64,000 nucleotides of DNA from an uncultured Tropicimonas sp. GTDB taxonomy: Bacteria; Pseudomonadota; Alphaproteobacteria; Rhodobacterales; Rhodobacteraceae. The notes below the pieces were generated by a model. It was not told the DNA's origin and made no database searches. It saw only the letters and a program-made list of their open reading frames with translations. The position numbers and the translations under genes were made by a program. Positions 34,872 through 43,426 of this stretch are shown here, piece by piece; position 1 is the first letter of the stretch; each line of letters starts with the position of its first letter. The stretch covers positions 1 through 64,000 of the forward strand of contig CANLZY010000023.1 of NCBI GenBank assembly GCA_947495685.1, given 5' to 3'.

Positions 34872-35822
34872 ATGAAATCCATGATAAAGAGCGTCGCGCT
34901 TGCGACGATCGTGGTCGCGGCACCACTGACACTTGCAACCACGGCTTCTGCCGAAGGCGAGAAATATGTTCTCGTCAGCCATGCGCCCGATAGCGACAGC
35001 TGGTGGAACACGGTCAAGAACGGCATCGCGCTCGCCGGCGAACAGATGGGCGTCGAAGTCGAGTATCGCAATCCGCCGACCGGTGACATTGCCGACATGG
35101 CGCGGATCATCGATCAGGCCGCGGCCTCCGGACCGAACGGAATTATCACCACGCTGGCCGACTATGACGTGCTTCAGGGCCCGATCGAGAATGCCGTCGC
35201 CTCGGGCGTCGACGTGATCATCATGAACACCGGTACGCCGGAGCAAGCTCGTGAAGTTGGCGCGCTTATGTATGTCGGTCAACCCGAGTATGACGCAGGT
35301 CTGGCGGCTGGAATGCGCGCCAAGGGCGACGGCGTGACGTCGTTCCTGTGTGTCAATCATGCGATCCAGCAGCCGACCGTCGGTGAGCGTTGCCGCGGCT
35401 TCGCGGATGGCCTTGGCGTCGATCTGGGCGATTCCATGCTCGACAGCGGCACGGACCCCTCGGAAATCAAGAACAAGGTCCTGGCCTACTTGTCGGCCAA
35501 CCCCGAGACAGACGGCATCCTGACTCTTGGTCCGGTGTCCGCGGACCCGACAATCGCGGCGCTGGAAGAGAACGGCATGGCCGGCGACATCTACTTCGGG
35601 ACGTTCGACCTTGGTGAGGAAATCGTGAAGGGCATCAAGTCCGGCGTGATCCAGTGGGGCATCGACCAACAGCCGTTCCTGCAGGCATACCTGCCGGTTG
35701 TGATCATGACCAACTACCATCGCTACGGCGTCTTGCCGGGCAACAACATCAACTCCGGCCCCGGCTTCGTCACGGCTGATGCGCTGAGCAAGGTTGAAGA
35801 GTTCGCGGGCGAATACCGCTGA
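34872..35822 (+). CDS. ABC transporter periplasmic sugar/inositol-binding protein
   Basis: 316 residues. A signal peptide of about 26 residues ends TTASAEGEK. The mature part is a type I (RbsB/LacI-fold) periplasmic binding protein: VSHAPDSDSWWNTVKNGI, ITTLADYDVLQGPIENAVASG, and a C-terminal GFVTADAL. A good GGAGG site precedes the ATG. First gene of the transporter operon, followed by a strong hairpin before the permease gene. Caulobacter uses a similar binding protein for myo-inositol (IbpA); the substrate here is inferred from the island. Confidence 0.9.
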   Translation: MKSMIKSVALATIVVAAPLTLATTASAEGEKYVLVSHAPDSDSWWNTVKNGIALAGEQMGVEVEYRNPPTGDIADMARIIDQAAASGPNGIITTLADYDVLQGPIENAVASGVDVIIMNTGTPEQAREVGALMYVGQPEYDAGLAAGMRAKGDGVTSFLCVNHAIQQPTVGERCRGFADGLGVDLGDSMLDSGTDPSEIKNKVLAYLSANPETDGILTLGPVSADPTIAALEENGMAGDIYFGTFDLGEEIVKGIKSGVIQWGIDQQPFLQAYLPVVIMTNYHRYGVLPGNNINSGPGFVTADALSKVEEFAGEYR

Positions 35823-35830
35823 TCTCTGCC

Positions 35831-35857
35831 GAGGCGCCCCGCCCCCCGGGGCGCCTC
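35831..35857. terminator. intercistronic hairpin (attenuator/mRNA stabiliser)
   Basis: Perfect 10-base stem GAGGCGCCCC (35831-35840) and GGGGCGCCTC (35848-35857), 7-base loop, no T-run after it. It lies between the binding-protein and permease genes, the usual place for a hairpin that keeps binding-protein mRNA more abundant than the membrane components. Confidence 0.7.
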
Positions 35858-35899
35858 CCCCCATTCCCTCAATACCTACCGATGAACGGAGCCTGAGCG

Positions 35900-37024
35900 A
35901 TGTCACAGACAGCGCAACCGAAGCCTGTTGCCGACGAACGCGTCAAGGAAATGTCGTCTTTCCGACGGTCCTTGATCCGCCCGGAACTTGGCGGAATCTG
36001 CGGCACGATCGCGGTTTTCACCTTTTTCCTGCTGTTCGCGCACGACAGTGGAATGTTCAACAGTCAGGGAATCATGAACTGGTCGACGGTGTCGGCACAA
36101 TTCATGATCATTGCCGTCGGTGCCTGCTTGTTGATGATCGCGGGCGAATTCGACCTCTCCGTTGGATCGATGATCGGTTTCGCCGGTATGATGATCGCGA
36201 TTTTCTCCGTCACCCTGGGGTGGCCGGTCTGGATGGCGATCCTTATCAGCTTTGTTCTCTGCCTCGCCATTGGAGCGTTGAACGGGTTCATCGTGATCAA
36301 GACCGGTTTGCCAAGCTTCATTGTAACGCTGGCGACGCTGTTCATCCTGCGCGGGTTCACGATCTATTTCCCCCAGTTGCTTGAGAACAAGACCATCATC
36401 GGCGGGATCCGAGATCAGGCAGAAGGTGATTGGTTGGCGCCGATCTTTGGTGGCAAGATCCTGACCGGATTTTTCCAGTGGCTCGGTGACAACGAATTGA
36501 TTGCGACCTTCGAGCGAGGCACCAGACAGGGCGATCCGGTGGTCGACGGGATCCCGATGCTGATTATCTGGGCCATCGTGCTGGTGATCTTTGGTCATGT
36601 CCTTTTGACCAGAACCCGGTTCGGCAACTGGATCTACGCCTCTGGCGGCGACGCACAGGCCGCGCGTTACGTCGGGGTTCCCGTGAACCGGGTCAAGGTT
36701 CTGATGTTCATGTTCACCGCCTTTTGCGCCTGCGTCTTTGCGACCTGCCAGGTCATGGAGTTCGGCTCGGCCGGAGCGGACCGGGGGTTGTTGAAAGAAT
36801 TCGAAGCGATCATCGCGGTTGTCATTGGTGGCGCCCTGCTGACCGGTGGGTATGGCTCGGTGATCGGGGCCGCACTTGGCGCCCTGATCTTTGGGGTCGT
36901 GCAACAGGGGTTGTTCTTTGCCGGAGTCGAAAGCTCGCTCTTCCGGGTCTTCCTCGGTGTGATCCTGCTGCTGGCTGTCATCCTGAATACCTACATTCGC
37001 CGCATGATTACGGGAGAGCGTTGA
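35900..37024 (+). CDS. ABC transporter permease (sugar/inositol)
   Basis: 374 residues, a hydrophobic RbsC-like (BPD_transp_2) permease with about eight to ten helices. Recognisable stretches include GEFDLSVGSMIGFAG, LGALIFGVVQQG and the cytoplasmic-loop motif VGVPVNRVKVLMF that contacts the ATPase. A larger periplasmic loop lies around residues 165-210. It starts 43 bases after the hairpin and ends one base before the ATPase gene start. Confidence 0.92.
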   Translation: MSQTAQPKPVADERVKEMSSFRRSLIRPELGGICGTIAVFTFFLLFAHDSGMFNSQGIMNWSTVSAQFMIIAVGACLLMIAGEFDLSVGSMIGFAGMMIAIFSVTLGWPVWMAILISFVLCLAIGALNGFIVIKTGLPSFIVTLATLFILRGFTIYFPQLLENKTIIGGIRDQAEGDWLAPIFGGKILTGFFQWLGDNELIATFERGTRQGDPVVDGIPMLIIWAIVLVIFGHVLLTRTRFGNWIYASGGDAQAARYVGVPVNRVKVLMFMFTAFCACVFATCQVMEFGSAGADRGLLKEFEAIIAVVIGGALLTGGYGSVIGAALGALIFGVVQQGLFFAGVESSLFRVFLGVILLLAVILNTYIRRMITGER

Positions 37025-37025
37025 T

Positions 37026-37820
37026 ATGAATACGCGATCAGCTCACGAACCCATCATCCAGATGAAGGGCATCGAAAAGCACTTCGGCTCTGTCATCGCG
37101 TTGGCGGGCGTGTCCCTGGAAGTGTACCCGGGCGAATGCCATTGCCTGCTCGGCGACAACGGAGCCGGAAAATCCACCTTCATCAAGACGATGAGCGGCG
37201 TCCACAAGCCAACCAAGGGCCAGATTCTGTTCGAGGGGCGCGAGATGCACTTCGAAGATCCGCGCGATGCCATCACGGCCGGCATCGCGACTGTCTATCA
37301 GGATCTGGCGATGATCCCGTTGATGTCGGTGGCACGGAACTTCTTCATGGGCAACGAGCCAACCAAAAAGGTAGCGGGCGTATCGTTCTACGATAGCGAA
37401 ACCGCCAACCGGGTGACGATGGAGGAGATGCGCCAGATGGGCATCAACCTGCGTGGCCCCGATCAGGCTGTTGGCACATTGTCAGGCGGAGAACGTCAGA
37501 CCGTGGCGATTGCACGCGCGGTGCATTTCGGCGCCAAGGTGCTGATCCTGGACGAACCCACGTCCGCGCTCGGTGTTCGCCAGACCGCAAATGTTCTGGC
37601 GACCGTCGACAAGGTTCGCAAGCAGGACATCGCGGTGGTCTTCATTACCCACAATGTGCGCCATGCAATGGCGGTGGGCGACCGGTTCACCGTGCTGAAC
37701 CGAGGGAAGACCCTGGGGACAGCGCAACGCGGGCAGATCACGCCGGAGGAACTGCAGGACATGATGGCAGGTGGGCAGGAACTCGTCGCATTGGAGGGCA
37801 GCCTCGGCGGGACAGTCTGA
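37026..37820 (+). CDS. ABC transporter ATP-binding protein (sugar/inositol)
   Basis: 264 residues with a single ATPase domain: Walker A GDNGAGKST, signature LSGGERQ, Walker B VLILDEPT, and the switch His in FITHNVRHA. Ribose/RbsA-type transporters often use a fused double ATPase of about 500 residues; this is a single-domain version that must dimerise. Third gene of the transporter operon, one base after the permease. Confidence 0.92.
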   Translation: MNTRSAHEPIIQMKGIEKHFGSVIALAGVSLEVYPGECHCLLGDNGAGKSTFIKTMSGVHKPTKGQILFEGREMHFEDPRDAITAGIATVYQDLAMIPLMSVARNFFMGNEPTKKVAGVSFYDSETANRVTMEEMRQMGINLRGPDQAVGTLSGGERQTVAIARAVHFGAKVLILDEPTSALGVRQTANVLATVDKVRKQDIAVVFITHNVRHAMAVGDRFTVLNRGKTLGTAQRGQITPEELQDMMAGGQELVALEGSLGGTV

Positions 37821-37858
37821 GGCTACCGGGAGAGTCGGATTGCTCAGGCCCGGCACTT

Positions 37859-37886
37859 GGCTTGGGCCAACGAAGTGGGCCAAGCC
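37859..37886. terminator. possible terminator after the transporter operon
   Basis: Inverted repeat GGCTTGG (37859-37865) and CCAAGCC (37880-37886), 14-base loop, 38 bases after the ATPase stop. No T-run. Confidence 0.45.
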
Positions 37887-37947
37887 TCTGGTTCGGTAGG
37901 CGGTGGGATATCGGTGGCCAACGAGCGACCGGGACCCCGTGAGTAGA

Positions 37948-38310
37948 GTCTTGAAGCTGCGTCAGGTTCAAGTTCGGATGGGGCATGAGATGCCCCGGAG
38001 TGATGTGATCCGACAGATCGCCGTGAGCGCGCAAACCTTTTGCCGATGGAACGTCACAGCACCGCAGTGCCGTTTGTTCGAGCGCGGTGCAGGGCCCGTG
38101 GTGGCAAAGGTACGGAACCGCTCCGGTAATCGAAGCGGCTAAGGAGGTAGAATGAGCGGCTTGGGCGAGCTGTTCGCGACCGGACGCTGGTGGAATTGCT
38201 TCTGAACGAGGCCGCAGCGGGAAGCTTTTGTGTCCTTCCCGTCGCTGTCTCCGCATCGATTTGATGCGCGACCAGACGAAGGTGTCCGCCAAGAATCGCC
38301 CACGCTCACC
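37948..38310 (+). pseudogene. IS3-family OrfA relic
   Basis: The stretch reads VLKLRQVQVRMGHEMPRSDV then IRQIAVSAQTFCRWN, the recognisable helix-turn-helix of IS3-family OrfA (consensus like DAIRQIGVTEQTYYRW). Further on, in another frame from about 38158, LGRAVRDRTLVELLLNEAA matches the OrfA C-terminal coiled coil (RRAVSDLTLDKLILKEAA). Frameshifts and lost segments show it is dead. The copy at the left window edge is the same broad family. Confidence 0.7.
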
Positions 38311-38530
38311 AATGGTGTTCGCATCCGGCAGCAGGCGCGATTGATTGCCAGCCAAGTGACGGCAGGTGCTTGCAGGCAGGGCGGACAGCGCGCATCCCGC
38401 CAAAAGTGTCGTGTCTTGACACACGAAGCCGTGAAAAATTCCGTTGAACTATGACTTTTCCCACGGGACAGAGTAGTAGGAAACGACAAATGGGGGTAGG
38501 TTTGATCCGGATTTCGAATAGGAGTTTTCG

Positions 38531-39187
38531 ATGCTGAGTAGGCGCCACTTCATCATGACGACGGCTGCGCTGTTTTCGACGCCGATTGCAACGCCGGTCT
38601 TGGCGTCGACTTCGTCGCAATGGTCGGCCTGGGATGCGCAGGTCACACCGGCGGATTTCGACCCGTCCGTGTCGAACCCCTGGGGGTTGCACCCGCGTTT
38701 GCTCCCCAAGCGGGTTGAGGCCAACGACGGGCTGACTCCCGGCGATATCCACGTGGATGCGGTCGCGCGCTATCTCTACCACATCCAGACCGACGGAACC
38801 GCCATGCGATATGGCGTCGCCATCGGTCGTGGGGGGCTCTACGAGCCCGGGACCTACACGATCAGGAGAAAGGCAAAGTGGCCGTCCTGGACACCGACAC
38901 CGGCGATGATCGAACGGGAACCTGATATCTACGCCAAATTCGCGGACGGGATGCCGCCGGGTCCAGCAAACGCCTTGGGCTCGCGGGCACTGTATCTGTA
39001 TGTTGGCAATCGTGACACGTATTTGCGGATTCACGGCACGCCATTGTCGAGATCGATTGGCAGCCGAGCCAGCTCAGGGTGTGTTCGGATGGTGATGGCC
39101 CATATCAACGGGCTGTATGACAACGTGGCAGTCGGATCGACGGCCACTCTCTATTCGGCTGACAACTACGTGACGGCCTCGAACTGA
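38531..39187 (+). CDS. L,D-transpeptidase (YkuD family), exported
   Basis: 218 residues, with AGGAG before the ATG. An N-terminal signal with RR near the start (SRRHFIMTTAALFS) suggests Tat or Sec export. The catalytic motif IHGTPLSRSIGSRASSGCVRM gives the His and the nucleophilic Cys of YkuD domains. It makes or breaks 3-3 peptidoglycan cross-links or attaches proteins to the wall. The gene stands alone, between an IS3 relic and a small lipoprotein. Confidence 0.9.
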   Translation: MLSRRHFIMTTAALFSTPIATPVLASTSSQWSAWDAQVTPADFDPSVSNPWGLHPRLLPKRVEANDGLTPGDIHVDAVARYLYHIQTDGTAMRYGVAIGRGGLYEPGTYTIRRKAKWPSWTPTPAMIEREPDIYAKFADGMPPGPANALGSRALYLYVGNRDTYLRIHGTPLSRSIGSRASSGCVRMVMAHINGLYDNVAVGSTATLYSADNYVTASN

Positions 39188-39399
39188 TCCGAAACGGGCC
39201 CGCTTGCCGGGCGAAAGCATCGGGAGTTCCGCATTCCCGGTCACTGCGAGTTCTGCCGAAAGAACAGCAGTCTGTCGTTGATCGGGTAGGACCAGAAACG
39301 TCCTGCCCGCACGAGGTGTGGCTGGCACGCTGCTGATGGTTCCTACGCGTTGCTGCGCGCGGACAACGTCGCCCTTAGCGCAACGCTATCGGCAGGTGG

Positions 39400-39678
39400 T
39401 TACTGCGGTCTTGTGCAGATCGGCCGCCCATCCGTCGATCGCAGCGGCAGATAGGTTGTTTCGACGGGACCCACCCATTGATACCAGTAGCAGCCATCAT
39501 CCGGTTGAATCCGGACTGATTGCAGGTTTTGATTGGGGGCTGCGATAGCGACGACGCTTTCGGGAAGTTCTGCCAGTGTGCCCGGCGCAGCGTTGGGGTT
39601 CATGGACGTTGTCGCGGTGGTGCAGGCTCCGAGCAGGGAAAGTATCGACACGGCAAGAATGGGTTGTCCGATTTTCAT
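39400..39678 (-). CDS. small hypothetical lipoprotein
   Basis: 92 residues, GGAG upstream of the ATG at 39678. The signal peptide ends in the lipobox LLGAC (Cys19), so it should be lipidated. The mature part has an internal CYWYQWVGPVE and ends ICTRPQ. No family recognised. Convergent with the L,D-transpeptidase gene 212 bases away. Confidence 0.65.
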   Translation of the reverse strand: MKIGQPILAVSILSLLGACTTATTSMNPNAAPGTLAELPESVVAIAAPNQNLQSVRIQPDDGCYWYQWVGPVETTYLPLRSTDGRPICTRPQ

Positions 39679-40372
39679 GTGAGTAGCTCCGTGCTTTGCA
39701 TACTGGCCTTGTTCAAAATGCTCGTACCTGGATTTGCCCGTACCAGTCTTCGTAGCAAGGTGAACGGATTTGATGAACGTTTGTCAGGGTCTTGAGGGAA
39801 AGTTGTAGAGATTGCGCCACCGGACATGCAAGGGCACCCGACACGAGAGGCGAATGCTTGGATGGGTCTGATGTCATTCGACTACAACGTTGGTCCGCGC
39901 GCGTCCTCGCATGCCGTTGGCAGATGGTAGCTGTCGACCCGACCTGTCGCGGCATTTCGGGAGATGTGTCCCAACTCGACCCAGATACTGGCCAGCAGCC
40001 CGCGTGTCTTGCCTTCCGTGTTCATGCGTATCTTGATGGCGGTGGAGATTGTGTTCCGGAGATCGCGGCCTCTGATAGAGCGTCTCCAGGCGCGGGCCTG
40101 TGGCGTATGCGGCGGCCAATGTCGGTGTCGGCACAATGTGATTCATGGTGGGGGAGAGTGGGGCCCTGCGTCCGACCAACCTCGCCGACGGACAAAAGGG
40201 CGGACGTCGTCGCGCCCGGAACTGTGTGGTCCCGGTGAGGTGTGGTCGCTGGCAGAGCGAGCGCAGCATCTTGGGCTGCTGCCTCGGGCGCGTTGGTCGA
40301 GCGCCCCAATCCGCACCTGGCGCGCCAACTTCCCGGGCCTGCGGTGCGGGGCCGGGAGCACGTCACCCAGAA
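39679..40372. other. region without a recognised gene
   Basis: About 700 bases with open frames on both strands, the longest about 130 codons, rich in Arg, Pro and His as expected for shadow frames in GC-rich DNA. No start or family could be supported. The frame continuing from the small minus-strand ORF downstream may be an old pseudogene. Confidence 0.4.
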
Positions 40373-40597
40373 TCAGAACCAGGTTGTCTCGGTCTCGAGG
40401 GCCTCGGTCGGCTGGAAGCCGCACCAGTAGCAGATCGCTGCCAGTGCGAAGGCACGGCGGTCTCGTGGAAAGCGAATTTCGCTGTAGATATCACGCGCTT
40501 CGTCGGCGGGGCGCAAATCCTTGGGCGCAGGTCCCAGGCGGGCGACAAAGCCGGCAAGTTCGGTTTGGATAATCTGGATCATGGAGTGGTCGGTCAA
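40373..40597 (-). CDS. hypothetical protein (low confidence)
   Basis: 74 residues from a TTG at 40597, or 69 from an ATG at 40582; neither has a strong ribosome site. The protein reads naturally (GFVARLGPAPKDLRPADEA, FALAAICYWCGFQPTEALE), unlike shadow frames around it. No family recognised. It could be the surviving end of a longer gene, as the frame after its stop resembles continuing sequence. Confidence 0.35.
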   Translation of the reverse strand: MTDHSMIQIIQTELAGFVARLGPAPKDLRPADEARDIYSEIRFPRDRRAFALAAICYWCGFQPTEALETETTWF

Positions 40598-40624
40598 TAT
40601 GTGTTCCGTTCATTGGTAGGGATA

Positions 40625-40645
40625 TGCACCGACTCAATCGGTGCA
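40625..40645. other. perfect hairpin, possible terminator or operator
   Basis: Inverted repeat TGCACCGA (40625-40632) and TCGGTGCA (40638-40645) with a 5-base loop. It lies upstream of the small minus-strand ORF and far from the csp end. Could be a terminator for plus-strand transcription or a regulator site; unclear. Confidence 0.45.
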
Positions 40646-40884
40646 GGTCTTCAGAATTGATCATCTGGGATTTCACTGGGGCAAACGGACCTGAGGCGCA
40701 GTCTTGTGGATGCGAAGGTCCGAATGGAGCACAGGAGTCACGACCGGGCGGTCAAATCCAGCCCTTGGTCCGTGCCTGTGATCGGGAGATTTCCGGCAGA
40801 GGGTGCGGTGTCACGCCGATGTGGGCTTGGCCCACGACATTCCCGCCATCCGGGCAACAATCTGCCCGAAGTCGAAAGTCGAAT

Positions 40885-40905
40885 GGGGCGCTCAAAGAGC
40901 GCCCC
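40885..40905 (-). terminator. terminator of the cold-shock gene
   Basis: Perfect 9-base stem GGGGCGCTC (40885-40893) and GAGCGCCCC (40897-40905), 3-base loop, 7 bases after the csp stop on the minus strand; a partial T-rich run follows. Confidence 0.7.
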
Positions 40906-40911
40906 GGTCGA

Positions 40912-41118
40912 TCAGGCCAGAGCCAGGTTGATCGCGGATTCGCGACCATCGCGACCAGCTTCGATCTCGAAGGTCACTTTCTGACCATCTTCGAGACCCT
41001 GCAGGCCAACACGCTCCAGAGCGCTGATGTGCACGAATACGTCGCGTTTTCCGCCTTCGGGCTCAATAAAGCCAAAACCCTTGGTTGCGTTGAACCATTT
41101 CACGGTGCCATTAGCCAT
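40912..41118 (-). CDS. cold-shock protein (CspA family)
   Basis: 68 residues, the normal size. It has the two RNA-binding motifs KGFGFI and VFVHI, and starts [16 protein letters not shown]. It binds single-stranded nucleic acid as an RNA chaperone. AGGAG lies 8 bases before the ATG. The 5' leader has a small hairpin (GCTGCC at 41140-41145, GGCAGC at 41157-41162), which may matter for temperature control. Confidence 0.95.
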   Translation of the reverse strand: MANGTVKWFNATKGFGFIEPEGGKRDVFVHISALERVGLQGLEDGQKVTFEIEAGRDGRESAINLALA

Positions 41119-41285
41119 CGTGACGTCTCCTATATAGATGCTGCCCGCGTACGTGCGGCAGCCCGGCTATGTCAGATCAATGTCGATACTGAAGCCGGAT
41201 AAGGGAGACAGTGGTCAAAGAGATAACGTCGCATTCCCTAAATACGTGTCGCAGGGCCTCTTTGCAAGGGGCGGTGGAATCTTAA

Positions 41286-41516
41286 TCAGGAATCGAGGTG
41301 GATCTCTTCGATCTCGAGATCCTTTTCGAACTGGGCGATTGCCGTCGCGGCATCACTGTAAGTTCCAAGCAGGCGCTCACGGTGGTCCTTCAGTTCTGCG
41401 GTCTGCGGGTCGATCACAGTGACGGATCCGACGACCTGTCCACCCATGATCAACTTCAGTGTGTTGGCCGTTTGGGCTGTCTTTGCGATACTGATCTTAG
41501 GTTGGCGTGACACCAT
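41286..41516 (-). CDS. small hypothetical protein
   Basis: 76 residues with AAGGAG before the ATG at 41516. It reads as a soluble, likely beta-alpha protein (KLIMGGQVVGSVTVIDPQT; acidic end EKDLEIEEIHLDS). No family recognised. Same strand as the ParB-like gene 150 bases upstream and the csp gene downstream. Confidence 0.6.
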   Translation of the reverse strand: MVSRQPKISIAKTAQTANTLKLIMGGQVVGSVTVIDPQTAELKDHRERLLGTYSDAATAIAQFEKDLEIEEIHLDS

Positions 41517-41666
41517 CTATCTCCTTCGGTTCAAAACCGACCCAAGGGACGCAGGGCAAGCCATCTGCCCAAGAACACACTGCCGACACTAGCGCCACAA
41601 GATTCGCATCTGAACGCAGCAGATCGTGCGGCTGGCAGGTCGTGTCGACATCTTATGTGTTGGAAA

Positions 41667-41915
41667 TCAGTGCAATCGGGCCTGTACGAGGAACCCGACG
41701 ACTGTTTCCTCTCCAAGGGCTCGGAGCGCTTCGAGGCGGTGCAGGCCTTCGATTAGAACGAACCTGTCTCCGTCCTTGCGCAGCCGTATCGGGGTTGTCT
41801 GGCCGTTTTCGAGAATGTCTTCGGCGAGGTCGCGCACCTTGTCGGCATCCAGTGTTTTGACCCGCTTGACGGGGACGTGGATGCTGGCGATCGGGAACGA
41901 AGTCTTCTTGAGCAT
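41667..41915 (-). CDS. small ParB N-domain-like protein
   Basis: 82 residues, GGAG before the ATG. It matches the ParB/sulfiredoxin-type nuclease fold: IHVPVKRVKTLDADKVRDLA, then ILENGQTTPIRLRKDG, then LIEGLHRLEALRALG. The usual ParB helix-turn-helix and C-terminal domains are absent, so it is not a partition protein; free-standing ParB-N proteins occur with phage and plasmid genes and in small regulatory roles. Function unknown. Confidence 0.7.
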   Translation of the reverse strand: MLKKTSFPIASIHVPVKRVKTLDADKVRDLAEDILENGQTTPIRLRKDGDRFVLIEGLHRLEALRALGEETVVGFLVQARLH

Positions 41916-42162
41916 TCAGTATCTCCATGCATTGGATCGATTCCTGGCCGACGTGTTCCCGGTTGGCCGGACGCCTGTCTTCCGGTTGGATCGGGTCTGC
42001 GGATGCGCCTGACGCGCCGACAACCGATGCCTGCCGGTGGTGGCATCATAGCGAAGCTTCGCATCAACCGCAGCCCTTGTCGGACAGGATGCCGATCAGG
42101 CCGCAGTCTCGGGCGAAGGCAGGGTGCCGGAGACAGCGAAGCGGGCGTGTCGAGCGGTCGGA

Positions 42163-43374
42163 TTACCCGCTGTCCTTTCCTGTGGCCTTCGGGACGCCCG
42201 CCATCTGACGGGCCCTCATGGTGCGCAATTTGGCCAGAAGCAACCAGGCAGAACGACGGATCGGACCGAGGTGTCTGGCAAAGGCCACCTCGACCTGCTG
42301 ATGCAGGACGGAGCCACGGCAGCGTTTGAACTCGTCAGCACCAGCCCCCCAGTCAAGGACGAGGCCGCTCTGTTCGGCCATCACAAAGTCAGCCCCGGTG
42401 ACACGTTCGTAGTAGCGGGGGCCTGACTTTCCGGCCAGATCATTGGTCGCGTCACGCCCGAACGTTGTCCAGTGAATCCACCTCGGATCCGTTCGTTGCA
42501 GGCTGAAGGCCGCGATCGTGTCATCGTCGCTGCCCTTGGCGCGCCATGCGTGCAGGTGAAACTCACGGCAGGTAAGCGCCAGATCGAAAAACTCCGGGCG
42601 ATAGTCGGGATTCAACCATGAATGGCGAGTCAGGTTGCTGACTGCATAGAGGGTCGCGATACGCTCTGTCTGGGGCGCGGCGACATCCTGAGGCAGCAGG
42701 TCTGGTCGGGCGTTTTCCACCAGGCGCCGCAGGATCACCCTCGCATGGCGGATACGCTTGAACTTCCCACCTGCCGTTGACGCATTCGGGTCCAGGATGG
42801 CCACCCGGCGGGTCGGAACGGCCAGTCCACCGGATTGCATCAGCGCGGCGGCGAGTCCGGGTTGAAGATCCGGTTTTATGTCGGGCACGACCAAGGCATG
42901 GTCGGGGAAGGCCGCTCGAAGGGTCGAGATTACCTCGGGCCAGTCCGCGTCCGGGAAATCGGGGTCCGGGGCGCCGCTCAGAAGCCAGTGATTGATCAGC
43001 ACGATCCGGTCCAGTTGCATTGCTCGGAACAGCACCACAAGCGGCAGGGCGACCACGTGAACAAGGATGCGGGCAAGAAGCGAACGGCGCGAGATCTCGA
43101 CCACGGGATACAGCACATGATGCCCGATCGGCGACAGGATCGATGCCTTTCCCCGCCGCCCGTCCGAGACCAGCACCGGCACAACACCGGTGCCGACCCT
43201 TAAAACCTGCGCCGTGACGCCCTGAGCATTGCCAACAAGTCGCGCCGGGCCAAGCGTGACAAGGCCGGTCAGGTAGCGGCGAATGCCCTCGGGTGTCTGC
43301 TCAGGCCAATCGCTGTCCTGTCGGACGTCGATAAGGCGCACGTCAGGGCGTGGCTGTCTTGCGGAACGTGTCAT
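42163..43374 (-). CDS. GNAT/BioF2-like acyltransferase candidate
   Basis: 403 residues. The C-terminal third (DFVMAEQSGLVLDWGAGA, then EFKRCRGSVLHQQVEVAF) resembles the acyl-CoA binding part of BioF2-like GNAT proteins, in which an FKxxRG-type turn is followed by a helix. A central stretch has a Trp/His-rich segment. No Walker or other motifs. It is divergent to an LpxL-like gene 52 bases away and near a methyltransferase and a formyltransferase. Assignment by pattern only; it could be another acyltransferase family. Confidence 0.45.
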   Translation of the reverse strand: MTRSARQPRPDVRLIDVRQDSDWPEQTPEGIRRYLTGLVTLGPARLVGNAQGVTAQVLRVGTGVVPVLVSDGRRGKASILSPIGHHVLYPVVEISRRSLLARILVHVVALPLVVLFRAMQLDRIVLINHWLLSGAPDPDFPDADWPEVISTLRAAFPDHALVVPDIKPDLQPGLAAALMQSGGLAVPTRRVAILDPNASTAGGKFKRIRHARVILRRLVENARPDLLPQDVAAPQTERIATLYAVSNLTRHSWLNPDYRPEFFDLALTCREFHLHAWRAKGSDDDTIAAFSLQRTDPRWIHWTTFGRDATNDLAGKSGPRYYERVTGADFVMAEQSGLVLDWGAGADEFKRCRGSVLHQQVEVAFARHLGPIRRSAWLLLAKLRTMRARQMAGVPKATGKDSG

Positions 43375-43426
43375 GGCTGCCTAAGCATTGGTCAATACGG
43401 TGACCCTACAGGGAAAGTCGCACAAT

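Larger units (their letters stand above)
40598..40911. other. intergenic between hypothetical ORF and csp
   Basis: 314 bases. It contains the hairpin at 40625-40645 and the csp terminator at 40885-40905. No gene recognised. Confidence 0.5.
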
